DNA of 64,000 nt from Aristaeella lactis (GTDB taxonomy: Bacteria; Bacillota; Clostridia; Christensenellales; Aristaeellaceae): positions 1,860,001 to 1,924,000 of the forward strand of contig NZ_CP069421.1 in NCBI RefSeq assembly GCF_018118585.1. Reading direction: 5' to 3'. The position numbers and the translations under genes are program-made. This document shows, in pieces, positions 24,511 through 32,367 of the stretch (position 1 is its first letter; the number at the start of each line of letters is the position of its first letter). Below the pieces are notes generated by a model that worked only from the letters and a program-made list of their open reading frames with translations, had not been told where the DNA came from and ran no database searches.

Positions 24511-25278
24511 ATGTTCAATACCATTGAAACCGCCAAAAGGATCAAAGATGCGCGTCTGGCACAGAATATGACCCAGATGGCGCTTGCCGACGCAATGGGC
24601 GTCAGCTTCCAGGCTGTCAGCAACTGGGAGCGCGGAAACTCCATGCCGGATATCGGCAAACTGTCCCAGCTCTGTGAAGTCCTGGATATCAGTCTTTCTG
24701 ACCTGCTCGGGGATGACCGTCAGGAAACAAAGATCATTGATAAGCTGATCAGCAAAGAACCTGTGACAATCAGTGAAATCGCACAGGTTGCCCCGCTGGC
24801 TTCTCCGGAGGCAGTGGAGAAAGCTGTACAGGATGCGGAGAAATCCGATAAACCTGCAGCTGTCTGTGATATTGTCTGCCTGGCGCCGTTCCTGGATGCG
24901 GAATGTCTGGGCCGTCTCGCGGAAAAGGCTGCAGATGTCTCTCCGAAGGATCTGGTTGCCCTTGCGCCGTTTTTAAATGGCAGTACACTGGATGCCCTGG
25001 TCGACCGGCACGGGGAACTGGATGAAAGCACAATTCTCTCCCTGTCGCCTTTCCTGAGCAAAGAAAAACTGGATCAGCTTGCGGAGAACTATGAAAAGCA
25101 CGATCCCTCCCGCCTGCCGGCCCTCGCGCCTTTCTTATCCAAAGACACCCTGGATGGAATCGTCAGCCGCATGCTGGAAAACGGTTCCCTCTCCATGGAC
25201 AGTCTTGTCCCCCTTCTGCCCTTTTTGAGCAAGGATAAACTGCGCGGCCTGGCGGAACAGTGGGAAAATTCGAAGTGA
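24511..25278 (+). CDS. XRE-type regulator with tandem LAPFL repeats
   Basis: A 255-residue protein. Residues 5-65 are an XRE helix-turn-helix (MTQMALADAMGVSFQAVSNW). The rest consists of about six degenerate repeats of 26-30 residues, each centred on LAPFL or a variant (VAPLA, LAPFL, LAPFL, LSPFL, LAPFL, LLPFL) followed by an amphipathic helix such as SKEKLDQLAENY. This predicts an alpha-solenoid for protein contacts. GGAGG at 24498-24502 fits ATG 24511. There is no adjacent operon partner and a terminator follows. Targets unknown. Confidence 0.8.
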   Translation: MFNTIETAKRIKDARLAQNMTQMALADAMGVSFQAVSNWERGNSMPDIGKLSQLCEVLDISLSDLLGDDRQETKIIDKLISKEPVTISEIAQVAPLASPEAVEKAVQDAEKSDKPAAVCDIVCLAPFLDAECLGRLAEKAADVSPKDLVALAPFLNGSTLDALVDRHGELDESTILSLSPFLSKEKLDQLAENYEKHDPSRLPALAPFLSKDTLDGIVSRMLENGSLSMDSLVPLLPFLSKDKLRGLAEQWENSK

Positions 25279-25289
25279 AGATAGTGGAA

Positions 25290-25324
25290 CGGACCAGGGA
25301 ACGATCCCTGGTCCGTTTTTTTTT
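25290..25324 (+). terminator. Rho-independent terminator
   Basis: An 11-bp perfect stem (CGGACCAGGGA) with ACGA loop and nine T. Confidence 0.92.
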
Positions 25325-25435
25325 GCGGGTTGTGATATATCTGTCTGGAATTTTGGCAATGCAACGAGCAGACAAAAAGAGGAATCCCTTGATAAGTCCG
25401 AAGGACGTTCATTATCTATGTCTGCCAATACAACA

Positions 25436-25472
25436 AAAATGCACCACAGTGATTGTTCAAGCGGTGCATTTT
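25436..25472 (-). terminator. Terminator of the small secreted-protein gene
   Basis: AAAATGCACC and GGTGCATTTT flank a 17-nt loop; on the minus strand ATTTTTGTTGT follows. It lies just behind the gene ending at 25489. Confidence 0.6.
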
Positions 25473-25488
25473 GTTCTTGTTCAATAGA

Positions 25489-25956
25489 TCATTTGAACTT
25501 AAAACTAGGCCCAGCATAAGGAGTAAATACCATTGTTGCGCCTAAATTTATATACAGGCCATCAGTTAAGGTAACATTCCAGGAATTCATTTGAGATTCG
25601 TTGTACAGCCAACTTTCTTTCCCATATAGGTAGTTAGATTCATAACTTCCAGACCAAGAAATACCCATGCCTGTATCATCAAGCTTACTTCCTATCTCGA
25701 CTTGAGCCATAGATGCATTAGGTGTTGCAGTAATAGTCCATTTTCCAGCAGGTATCTCACGTCCAACCTGATATAGACCAGCAGGTACTGTAACCTCTTG
25801 CCATTCTTGGGTTTTCCACATGGCAATAGTTATCTGTTCTTGGAGCTTAATTAAATCAGCTAAGGACATTCCTGATAGATCGATAGTAGCAGCCAAACTA
25901 AGAACAGGAATCATGACGATACAGAGTACAAGAGCTATTGAAGTTAGTTTTTTCAT
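25489..25956 (-). CDS. Small secreted protein of unknown function
   Basis: A 155-residue exported protein. The ATG at 25956 is favoured because GGAGGGG lies within the first codons of the longer version (25968). A signal peptide covers about residues 1-23 (VLSLAATI). The mature part contains VPAGLYQVGREIPAGKWTI, a pattern seen in small beta-sandwich proteins of Clostridia whose function is unknown. First gene of the AT-rich island; codon use is visibly more A/T-ending than its neighbours. Confidence 0.7.
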   Translation of the reverse strand: MKKLTSIALVLCIVMIPVLSLAATIDLSGMSLADLIKLQEQITIAMWKTQEWQEVTVPAGLYQVGREIPAGKWTITATPNASMAQVEIGSKLDDTGMGISWSGSYESNYLYGKESWLYNESQMNSWNVTLTDGLYINLGATMVFTPYAGPSFKFK

Positions 25957-25968
25957 TTTCCCCTCCAT

Positions 25969-26409
25969 AAATCATTATTTTATTATTCAGCTTTTTTCTC
26001 TTTATAAGCCGAATTCCTAAAGAAAACAAAAAGTACAGATTCAAAAATAGCCAATAACAAAATTTGCAATAATCAGGGATTTTTCTTGGATAAATCAAGA
26101 TTCAAGGGAAAACACCACAATTAAGTTTTAAGTGTTAGATATATTATAGCTGACGGCATGTAAAAGATCAATCAGTAAAGGCAATTCCATAGATGTATTT
26201 GACATAGTTTTTCAAAAATCATTGACATTCTATCATATTACAGGTCATGTTGCTTCCTTATATAAATCATGGATTGGATAGCTTATTGTTCTTTTTTCTT
26301 TAGTTCACAGAAGAAGTATACATAAATTGTTCTTGATATGCATAATATAACATTGTAATATACTGTTGAATTGAGATAAGAAATAACTATATAGCGTTTA
26401 TAAGGGTGA
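25969..26409. other. AT-rich intergenic stretch
   Basis: No coding frame with a ribosome site was found on either strand. The sequence is strongly AT-rich and must hold the divergent promoters of the two flanking genes. Confidence 0.5.
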
Positions 26410-26415
26410 TTGTCT

Positions 26416-26709
26416 ATGAGAGCTTTGATATGTAGCAGCTGTGGTGCTTCCAGATGGAAGGAAGACGGTGAATATCGTATTTGCCTCTTTTGTGGCACAA
26501 AGTTCGAAAAAACATCTGAAGACAAACATAGAATAATACCTTCTATTATTCAAACTGTTGCAAAGCAAACAGAATCCACAATTGCCATCAATGAAGATGT
26601 CGCACTCCTTTTACAAAAATGCAAATCAGATCCTAAAAACGCAAGGAAGTATGCCAATTTGGTTCTAGATATAGATCCATCAAATCAGGAAGCACAAAAG
26701 TATTTATAA
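26416..26709 (+). CDS. Small zinc-ribbon protein
   Basis: A 97-residue protein beginning with a treble-clef/zinc-ribbon pair, CSSCG (about 6-10) and CLFCGTKF (about 24-31). A low-complexity linker follows, then a helical C-terminus resembling one TPR-like unit (KNARKYANLVLDIDPSNQEA). AGGGTGA precedes ATG 26416 by six bases. A YbjQ-like gene follows 46 bp later on the same strand, so they may be co-transcribed. Function unknown. Confidence 0.7.
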   Translation: MRALICSSCGASRWKEDGEYRICLFCGTKFEKTSEDKHRIIPSIIQTVAKQTESTIAINEDVALLLQKCKSDPKNARKYANLVLDIDPSNQEAQKYL

Positions 26710-26755
26710 GGAGAAATAATCAATAAAATATTGGCTATTAATGGGAGGTATAAAC

Positions 26756-27331
26756 ATGAAAACGAAGGATATAGCTTTACAATATTCCATTGACAAGAAT
26801 GAATTTGAATCATTTTTAAGAAAAAATAACCTTAGTTTCAGAGAGGGTTTCTCCAGCTATATAGTTGACGATTCAAAAGTTGAAAAATACGTTTCACTGT
26901 TCAGTGAATATATTGAAAAACAAAAATCTGACGCTATTGCAGCAAAGCAAGCGGAAATTGATAAACAAAGAGCTATATCTCAGATCCTTATATCTTCTGG
27001 TTTCAATTTTGATGGCTATAGAATTGTCAAGTATTCAGGATATATTTCAGGTGATGACGCTACACAGATACCGCGTGCACAGTGGTTTGATGAAGGAAGA
27101 CATGGTGAGGATCTCACCAATGCGTTAGTCAAAATTCGTCGACAAGCACTAAAAGAGCTTAAAGAAGCAGCTTATGAGCTTGGGTGTAATGCTGTTATTG
27201 GCGTTGATTTTGATTACATAACTCTTGAGCCAGAGAGATCCAGTGCATTAAATAGGCAGATCACCGTTTATGAACCCTTTGTGATTTGTGTAACAGCAAA
27301 TGGGAATGCTGTCATAATAGAAAAAGAATAG
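26756..27331 (+). CDS. YbjQ-like (heavy-metal-binding domain) protein
   Basis: A 191-residue cytoplasmic protein. The C-terminal half has the YbjQ/UPF0145 pattern (IVKYSGYISGDDA, ALKELKEAAYELGCNAVIG, then VDFDYITLE), which forms pentameric rings in known structures. The N-terminal half is a helical segment with a coiled-coil tendency. GGGAGG precedes the ATG at 26756 by eight bases. Metal binding is only a family label; function is unknown. Confidence 0.75.
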   Translation: MKTKDIALQYSIDKNEFESFLRKNNLSFREGFSSYIVDDSKVEKYVSLFSEYIEKQKSDAIAAKQAEIDKQRAISQILISSGFNFDGYRIVKYSGYISGDDATQIPRAQWFDEGRHGEDLTNALVKIRRQALKELKEAAYELGCNAVIGVDFDYITLEPERSSALNRQITVYEPFVICVTANGNAVIIEKE

Positions 27332-27361
27332 GTTATTCTTTCAGCATATAACACTACCAAC

Positions 27362-27403
27362 AAAGAAGCAGTTTCTGCTATAAAGCAGAAACTGCTTCTT
27401 TTT
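27362..27403. terminator. Bidirectional terminator
   Basis: A 17-bp inverted repeat (AAAGAAGCAGTTTCTGC) around a 6-nt loop, with T-runs on both strands, between convergent genes. Confidence 0.85.
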
Positions 27404-27632
27404 ATCCATGCGGCGGGAATGGATCGTGTCCATGAGAATCTTTTTCTTGAATACGCCCATCTTTGCCATGTATAACAAGTTCTGATTTTTGATGTTGTGC
27501 GATCTTACGTCCAAAATCAACAACTTCCTTTTTGGTTTTAGCAACCATCGTTGGTTTGCTGTTTCCAGCACCAATCAATTGCCACCCACCACCTTTATGT
27601 GGTGTAACATGCTGATTAATACCCTTTGACAT
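27402..27632 (-). CDS. DUF2188 protein
   Basis: A 76-residue protein matching the DUF2188 pattern: an N-terminal HVTPHKGGGWQLIG strand, a helix with TKKEVVDFGRKIA, then ELVIHGKDGRIQEKDSHG ending DPFPP. Such proteins are common on mobile DNA and in accessory regions; function unknown. The inner ATG at 27632 is favoured by spacing from AGAGAGG; an upstream ATG (27641) is possible. Confidence 0.85.
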   Translation of the reverse strand: MSKGINQHVTPHKGGGWQLIGAGNSKPTMVAKTKKEVVDFGRKIAQHQKSELVIHGKDGRIQEKDSHGHDPFPPHG

Positions 27633-27713
27633 TATTATCATTCCTCTCTTTGTACACTCATTAAGTTTACAAGAGAAGAAGGTGAACCTCCAAGCCCTTC
27701 TTCAGATCATCGA

Positions 27714-27851
27714 TTATTCATGTTTACATGCATACACCGGAATACGAAATGCTTTTTTTCCGTATTGACGAGCATATATACGTGTCCCATCTTTAAGCGT
27801 GATATATGCGCGATAAATGTATGATACAATAAAAGAATCGTCTTTTATCAT
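27714..27851 (-). CDS. Small basic protein, unknown
   Basis: A 45-residue protein starting at ATG 27851, supported by AAAGGAGG nine bases upstream. It is rich in Tyr, Lys and Arg and looks like a single beta-sheet domain (SYIYRAYITLKDGTRIYARQ). No family recognised. It lies in the AT-rich island downstream of a nested-hairpin region. Confidence 0.55.
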   Translation of the reverse strand: MIKDDSFIVSYIYRAYITLKDGTRIYARQYGKKAFRIPVYACKHE

Positions 27852-27929
27852 AATACAAGCCCTCCTTTCCTCTCGACTCAAATCCGAAACATAACAGAAA
27901 CAAGTTGAAGTCATCTTACGGATTTTATT

Positions 27930-28046
27930 GCGAAAGGTTAATTCGGAGTGCTATACTTTATATGAATCAGGAAAGTATAGGGAGGTTCACCGAACTAACT
28001 TTTCGCTTGTGCTTCATTCATGTGCCAGCATGGATGAAGCTTTTTT
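27930..28046 (+). ncRNA. Candidate structured RNA with terminator
   Basis: On the plus strand a 17-bp outer stem (27930-27946 with 27990-28006, 16 of 17 pairs including one G-T) encloses a 9-bp stem (27951-27959 with 27972-27980). A perfect-looking terminator (28011-28046) follows, with its 12-bp stem, TGCCAG loop and six T. A GGGAGG stretch lies single-stranded between the stems. TTGCGA (27928) and TATACT (27952) at 18 bp could be a promoter overlapping the stem, which argues against the full structure being transcribed. No homologue is recognised. Confidence 0.4.
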
Positions 28047-28075
28047 ATGTCAAACAGCTTATGCTGTTAGACAAC

Positions 28076-28465
28076 TTACTTCATATCGGTTGCCTTTGTA
28101 AGATCGAATATCATTGTATTACCTTGAGATAATAGTCTACCCTCAACCCGATGTGGCATCTCTTTCAAGTCCCAGTTCATTAGTTCAGATATACTATTTA
28201 ACAAGTCCCGACTATTCCAACGTACAGACCTGACTGCTTTTCCATCCTCCTGTGTTTTGTAAAACGGCGTAGCAAGAGGTGTATCGGCTGTACAAGCTTT
28301 AATAGCTATTTGTTTCGTTTCTGGATTAATCAGTAGTACTACATACTCTGGGTAGTCCAATTTCATAATCACAGATCGATTGAAAGTTATGCCGTTTGGT
28401 GTGATTGATGCGCTTGCAACACCAACATCAAAGTTGAATGCTATAAATCCATCAAGTTCATACAT
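28076..28465 (-). CDS. Hypothetical protein, clostridial accessory type
   Basis: A 129-residue soluble protein. The start ATG 28465 is placed by AAGGAGGTGA seven bases upstream. The sequence (ELDGFIAFNF ... ITPNGITFNR ... KLDYPEYVVLLINPETKQIA) matches a hypothetical protein type that I recall from mobile regions of Clostridia; no function is known. A GTATCG-TATG-CGATAC dyad at 28532-28547, about 65 bp upstream, could be an operator. Confidence 0.65.
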   Translation of the reverse strand: MYELDGFIAFNFDVGVASASITPNGITFNRSVIMKLDYPEYVVLLINPETKQIAIKACTADTPLATPFYKTQEDGKAVRSVRWNSRDLLNSISELMNWDLKEMPHRVEGRLLSQGNTMIFDLTKATDMK

Positions 28466-28492
28466 TTGCGTCACCTCCTTATACATTTGCAT

Positions 28493-28762
28493 TATACCCT
28501 AAAAATCCCTCGTTTGTCAATCGCGTGTTTTGTATCGTATGCGATACATTTATGTCATTTTGTGCTTATTGCGGTCATTTTTTACCACAATTATGTCAAT
28601 TTGTGTCGCTGTGCGCACATTTATGTTCTCTCTTTGCCTTTTCTCCGCCTTGTTTTCTTCTCTTTGTTTCGTTTCTTTTCATGCATGTTTTATTTGTCAC
28701 AAGCACGCTTGTAAAAAATCTAATCTCAAATATTATGAATGAGATCTTCATGATACATAATT
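28493..28762. other. AT-rich intergenic stretch
   Basis: No gene seen. It has several imperfect copies of TTATGTCATTTTGTG and the GTATCG...CGATAC dyad (28532-28547). This is the right edge of the AT-rich island. Confidence 0.4.
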
Positions 28763-28782
28763 ATAGGAGATTCGAACTCCTG
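28763..28782 (-). repeat. Duplicate of the tRNA-Ala 3' segment
   Basis: Twenty bases identical to 29012-29031 inside tRNA-Ala(GGC) (T-arm and part of the acceptor stem), 249 bp away in the same orientation. Looks like an att-type or recombination scar. Confidence 0.75.
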
Positions 28783-28900
28783 TTCCGCAACCTCAGTCGT
28801 CGCAGCGAGCATTGCTGTCGCTTCAACCCTCTGCTTGCTTCGGTTGACTCACTCAGGTCGCTTCCTGCATCGCAGGATAGCCCACTGGGCTACCGCTTCC
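28783..28900 (+). repeat. Dispersed structured repeat, family A, copy 3
   Basis: Core CCGCAACCTCAGT (28785-28797), CTTCGGTTGACTCACTCAGG and the hairpin TAGCCC-ACT-GGGCTA (28878-28892). It lies between the tRNA fragment at 28763 and the true tRNA. Confidence 0.65.
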
Positions 28901-28966
28901 TTCGTTCCCCCCGTCACTGCCTTTGGCAGTGTTGGAACAGGAGGGCGAATCTCCCTGCGACACAAC

Positions 28967-29003
28967 AAAAAAAGCGGATCACCGTGAAGGTGATCCGTTT
29001 TTT
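28967..29003 (-). terminator. tRNA terminator
   Basis: CGGATCACC/GGTGATCCG with a 5-nt loop and A/T runs on both sides, directly behind tRNA-Ala on the minus strand. Confidence 0.85.
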
Positions 29004-29005
29004 TG

Positions 29006-29078
29006 TGGAGCATAGGAGATTCGAACTCCTGACCCCAACACTGCCAGTGTTGTGCGCTACCAACTGCGCTAATGCCCC
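29006..29078 (-). tRNA. tRNA-Ala(GGC)
   Basis: Seventy-three bases fold as a full cloverleaf: acceptor GGGGCAT/ATGCTCC with the alanine identity pair G3-U70, anticodon loop CTGGCAG (anticodon GGC, codon GCC) on a CAACA/TGTTG stem, and T-arm AGGAGTTCGAATCTCCT. CCA is not encoded beyond the discriminator A. Confidence 0.95.
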
Positions 29079-29089
29079 GAACAGCGGAT

Positions 29090-29118
29090 ATATTATCACA
29101 TCTTTTCCGCTTTGTAAA
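29090..29118 (-). promoter_or_regulatory. Promoter of tRNA-Ala(GGC)
   Basis: On the minus strand TTTACA, 17 bp, TAATAT; the -10 is 11 bp before the tRNA. Confidence 0.75.
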
Positions 29119-29147
29119 GCACTTTTTTCCCGGACAGAAACAAATCT

Positions 29148-30113
29148 TCAGAGCGGAGGCAGCGTAAGGTTATTCTCGGTTTCCCCTTCCCGCATCCGCC
29201 GGGCGGCAACCACCAGCCGGTCCGTATCCCTGCCTTCGCATGTGACCAGGATCAGGAACTGTTCATCCGGATGCACGTCCAGCATCCTGGTATGAATGGA
29301 CCGGGAAAGCAGCTTGTTCAGCGCTGCTTCCCTTTCCTCTACGTTTTGGGAGTCCAGTGACCAGAGGTCATAATAGTTTGAGTCCCCCGGTTCTGTGCTG
29401 ATCTCCGTCACGGCGAATACCGCGTACCGGCCTTCTTCATACATGCTGTCAAAAGTAATGATCCGGTGCCTGTAGCAGTAGGCACTTTCCTTGTACTTTC
29501 TCAGCCGCCCGAACATGTTTCCGCTCTTCATGTTATGGCCGAAGAGGAAAACCGTATAAGGCCTTGAATTCAGGTTGATGCCGGAATCCGTAAAGATCGC
29601 GCCGTTTGCGTTCTTTTTGCCGTTGATGTCATGGGTCAGGAAATAGGAGTTGTCTTTCAGCCCGACAGGCTCTTCCACAGCATCCACTTTAACCCAGCCG
29701 ATGATGTTTTTATTCTTCTTCCTCAGTTTCCGGAACCGCTCTGTAACGATCACATCAGGATTATTCGGATAAGCGACCGGCGGAAGAACAGCCTCCTGCT
29801 CCGGTTCCGGCGTGGGTGTCGCTTCCTCCTGCCGTGGTGCTTCCGTCGCCGGCTGTGCCTGCGGGGTTGCGGTTGGCGCGGCAGTCACAGCCTGTGTCGG
29901 TTCTTCATAAAGCTCATGCAGTTCCCGGCTGGCCTGCCGGGAGGAAAAGTAATCCGCACCGTAGGCGATCAGCCGGATCAGGCTGTAAACAATGATCAGG
30001 GCAAACAGCGCAGCAAGAGCAAGCCTGCGGCGCCTGCTCCGCGCCGCGGCTTCTTCGATCCGCTTCTGTTCTTCCGCATACGGATCCGGTCTTCTCTCCG
30101 GATAATACGGCAT
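29148..30113 (-). CDS. Class B sortase
   Basis: A 321-residue transpeptidase that attaches surface proteins to peptidoglycan. It has an N-in topology: basic RSRRRR then a membrane segment (31-51), a Thr/Pro-rich spacer (about 70-110) and the sortase domain. Catalytic His193 (FGHNM), Cys292 (LVTCEG) and Arg299 (DTDRL) are all present; insertions typical of class B are between them. It is the last gene of a minus-strand cluster with two VPKTGD-anchored proteins, its probable substrates (15 bp gap). Confidence 0.9.
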   Translation of the reverse strand: MPYYPERRPDPYAEEQKRIEEAAARSRRRRLALAALFALIIVYSLIRLIAYGADYFSSRQASRELHELYEEPTQAVTAAPTATPQAQPATEAPRQEEATPTPEPEQEAVLPPVAYPNNPDVIVTERFRKLRKKNKNIIGWVKVDAVEEPVGLKDNSYFLTHDINGKKNANGAIFTDSGINLNSRPYTVFLFGHNMKSGNMFGRLRKYKESAYCYRHRIITFDSMYEEGRYAVFAVTEISTEPGDSNYYDLWSLDSQNVEEREAALNKLLSRSIHTRMLDVHPDEQFLILVTCEGRDTDRLVVAARRMREGETENNLTLPPL

Positions 30114-30128
30114 ACCCTGTACCTCTTT

Positions 30129-32336
30129 TTATTTCCTTCTTTTCCTGGAAGGAATCAAAACCAGTGTCACAGCAAGTATACCCGCACACAGGGTCATCAG
30201 ACAAGCCCAGAGGAATACATTTTCCCGATCCCCGGTCTTCGGCACCGGCCTGGGAGTCGATGTCGGCGCCGGAACAGCTGTCGGTGCCGCCGTCGGTGCG
30301 ATCGTCGCTGCAGGCGTTGCGGTCGGTGCGGTTGTTGCCGTAACAGCAGGTATTTCTGCCACAGCCGCCGGGACAGTTGCCGTGGGCGTGGCTTTCGGCT
30401 TCGGCACAGCTTTGAACTCCGGCCTGTAAACCGTGTTCCCATCTGTGGTGATGATCTCTTCCCACTTGTCAAACACGAAGGTATTCAGGTCGTCTTCCGC
30501 CTTTGTGGGATTTTTTTCCGTGTTGGGTTTCGGATCACCTTCCCGGTATTCCTTTTGATCCAGTACGGAATCATCCCCGTTCAGCCAGGTCACTGTATGT
30601 CCGGCCGTCCAGGAAACATACAGGGTCATATTCCCTTCAAGTGTGATTTCATCCCCCGGCGCATAGGAAACTCTTCCGCCTTCCGGTACCGTCGTCCAGT
30701 AATCAAAGATATGGCCGGCCTTCTTCAGGCTTCCCGGGGCTGCCGCCGCTACAGTCTTGCCGTGGATAACAGTTTGCGCGGGCGGAACGTCTCCCGAATC
30801 AGCGCCGTTGCCGTCATAGGCCAGTGTCACCTTCGCCGCCAGATACACATTTTGATCAGCAGTGTCATTCAGCCGGATCACATCATAGGTCTCGCTGTCG
30901 TCCATCTCAAAGAACACGCCTGTCGGTACGGAAGCATTAAAACTTCCGTAACCTTCCGCGATCATAACGGGACTTCCTGCTTGCGGTTCTTTCACGCTCG
31001 TCACGCCGATCTTCGCGCCGGTCAGTGCGCCCGTAACAGTCATATAAGAACTTTTTGTCCCGTTAAACAGGTATACATTGCTCTTTGCGCCGTTCAGGCC
31101 GGTATTGCCGGTGATCACCGGATTTCCCTCAATATTGAATGTACCGTCGTTATAAACACCGCCGCCGGATTCCGGAGCAGCGTTTCCGGTGATCTCTCCT
31201 CCGGTCATGATGATGCTTCCGCCGTTATTGCACAGGCCGCCCACCTCCGCAGTTCCGGTATTGTTGATGATACGGCCTCCGGTAATAACAGTCGATGATT
31301 TTGAGGCCACATTAAAGCCCCCTGCGGTTTCAGCGGTATTGCCGCTGATCGTGCCGCCGCTCATATTTGTGATCCCCCAGGTATATACACCGCCGCCGGT
31401 ATCTTTCGCTTTATTGCCGCTGATCTCCGCGTCACCGGACATCGAGAAACTGCCATAATTGACGTAAACACCGCCGCCGCTTCTGCACGATGCATTGTTC
31501 CGGATGATTCCGCCGGACATTTTCATGTCGGACAGTTTATCGTTGTGCCCTTTATGGACAAAGACGCCACCGCCGTGGGACCGGTCCGAGTTGTTTTGTT
31601 CTATAATGCCGCCCGTCATCTCACACGTGCCGCCCGCAAGATACAATCCTCCGGCATAACCGCCCTGGTTGTCCGCGATCCGGCCTCCGGACAGGTTTAT
31701 ATGGGCATAATCCTGAAACAGCCCGGCCCCGCCGAAATGTGATTTGTTACCTAGAACTGACCCGCCGGTTATGTTCACGGTGCCGCCTTCCGCCCGGATG
31801 CCGCCGCCGTTTCCGTACAGGTCGTTTGCGCCGTTTCCGACAGTCCAGTTCCCGATGATCGTACCGCTGTGCAGGTTAAACACACCGTGTGTCATCAGGA
31901 CACCTTGTCCCTTCATGCCGCTGGTATGGGTAATATATCCCCCGGTAAAGGTTCCGGATCCGCTGCCGATCACCGCGGGCCAGGTATCGGTTGTATAGCT
32001 GTGTACCGTTGTTCCGCAGTCATACAGGTTCAGCGTACCGCCGCTGATGCTGATCGCCGCTTTATTGTCCGCCGTCATGATGATCGAATGATCATTCAGG
32101 CACAGATCGATCGTAACTCCGCTCGCGATCGTCCAGGGAGAGGAGATCTCTATATCCTTTGTCAGGTAATAACTGCCCGACGCAATTGGTAAGGCATCAA
32201 CAGCCTCCCAGCCTTCATGGCTGTGTACTTCTTCAGCAAGGCCGTTCCCGGCGGGAATGACTGTCAGCATCATCAGAATGGCCAGAATGATCGTGATTGT
32301 CCTGTCAGTGCGGTTTCCTGCTCTCCGCGGATTCAT
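30129..32336 (-). CDS. Sortase-anchored beta-helix surface protein 1
   Basis: A 735-residue exported protein. A signal peptide (about 1-36) is followed by a right-handed beta-helix-like region (about 50-460) made of short repeats such as GGTIS, SGGGVY and ITGNTA, each about 20-25 residues. Two InlB-type (Listeria-Bacteroides) repeat stretches follow (TLAYDGNGADSGDVPP and VTWLNGDDSVLDQKEY), then an Ala/Thr/Pro spacer. The sorting signal is VPKTGD, a hydrophobic helix and SRKRRK. Probably an adhesin. It lies between paralogue 2 and the sortase gene. Confidence 0.85.
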   Translation of the reverse strand: MNPRRAGNRTDRTITIILAILMMLTVIPAGNGLAEEVHSHEGWEAVDALPIASGSYYLTKDIEISSPWTIASGVTIDLCLNDHSIIMTADNKAAISISGGTLNLYDCGTTVHSYTTDTWPAVIGSGSGTFTGGYITHTSGMKGQGVLMTHGVFNLHSGTIIGNWTVGNGANDLYGNGGGIRAEGGTVNITGGSVLGNKSHFGGAGLFQDYAHINLSGGRIADNQGGYAGGLYLAGGTCEMTGGIIEQNNSDRSHGGGVFVHKGHNDKLSDMKMSGGIIRNNASCRSGGGVYVNYGSFSMSGDAEISGNKAKDTGGGVYTWGITNMSGGTISGNTAETAGGFNVASKSSTVITGGRIINNTGTAEVGGLCNNGGSIIMTGGEITGNAAPESGGGVYNDGTFNIEGNPVITGNTGLNGAKSNVYLFNGTKSSYMTVTGALTGAKIGVTSVKEPQAGSPVMIAEGYGSFNASVPTGVFFEMDDSETYDVIRLNDTADQNVYLAAKVTLAYDGNGADSGDVPPAQTVIHGKTVAAAAPGSLKKAGHIFDYWTTVPEGGRVSYAPGDEITLEGNMTLYVSWTAGHTVTWLNGDDSVLDQKEYREGDPKPNTEKNPTKAEDDLNTFVFDKWEEIITTDGNTVYRPEFKAVPKPKATPTATVPAAVAEIPAVTATTAPTATPAATIAPTAAPTAVPAPTSTPRPVPKTGDRENVFLWACLMTLCAGILAVTLVLIPSRKRRK

Positions 32337-32367
32337 CTTTTTCTCTCCTGTGAGACACGTGTTTCTT

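Noticed and set aside
27905-28132. A 75-codon plus-strand frame over the candidate RNA
   Set aside because: It has no ribosome site, runs through the terminator and into the antisense of the 129-aa gene.
25489-28465. A toxin-antitoxin or phage-defence locus in the AT-rich island
   Set aside because: None of the small proteins shows a known toxin, antitoxin or nuclease motif and their spacing does not suggest paired operons.
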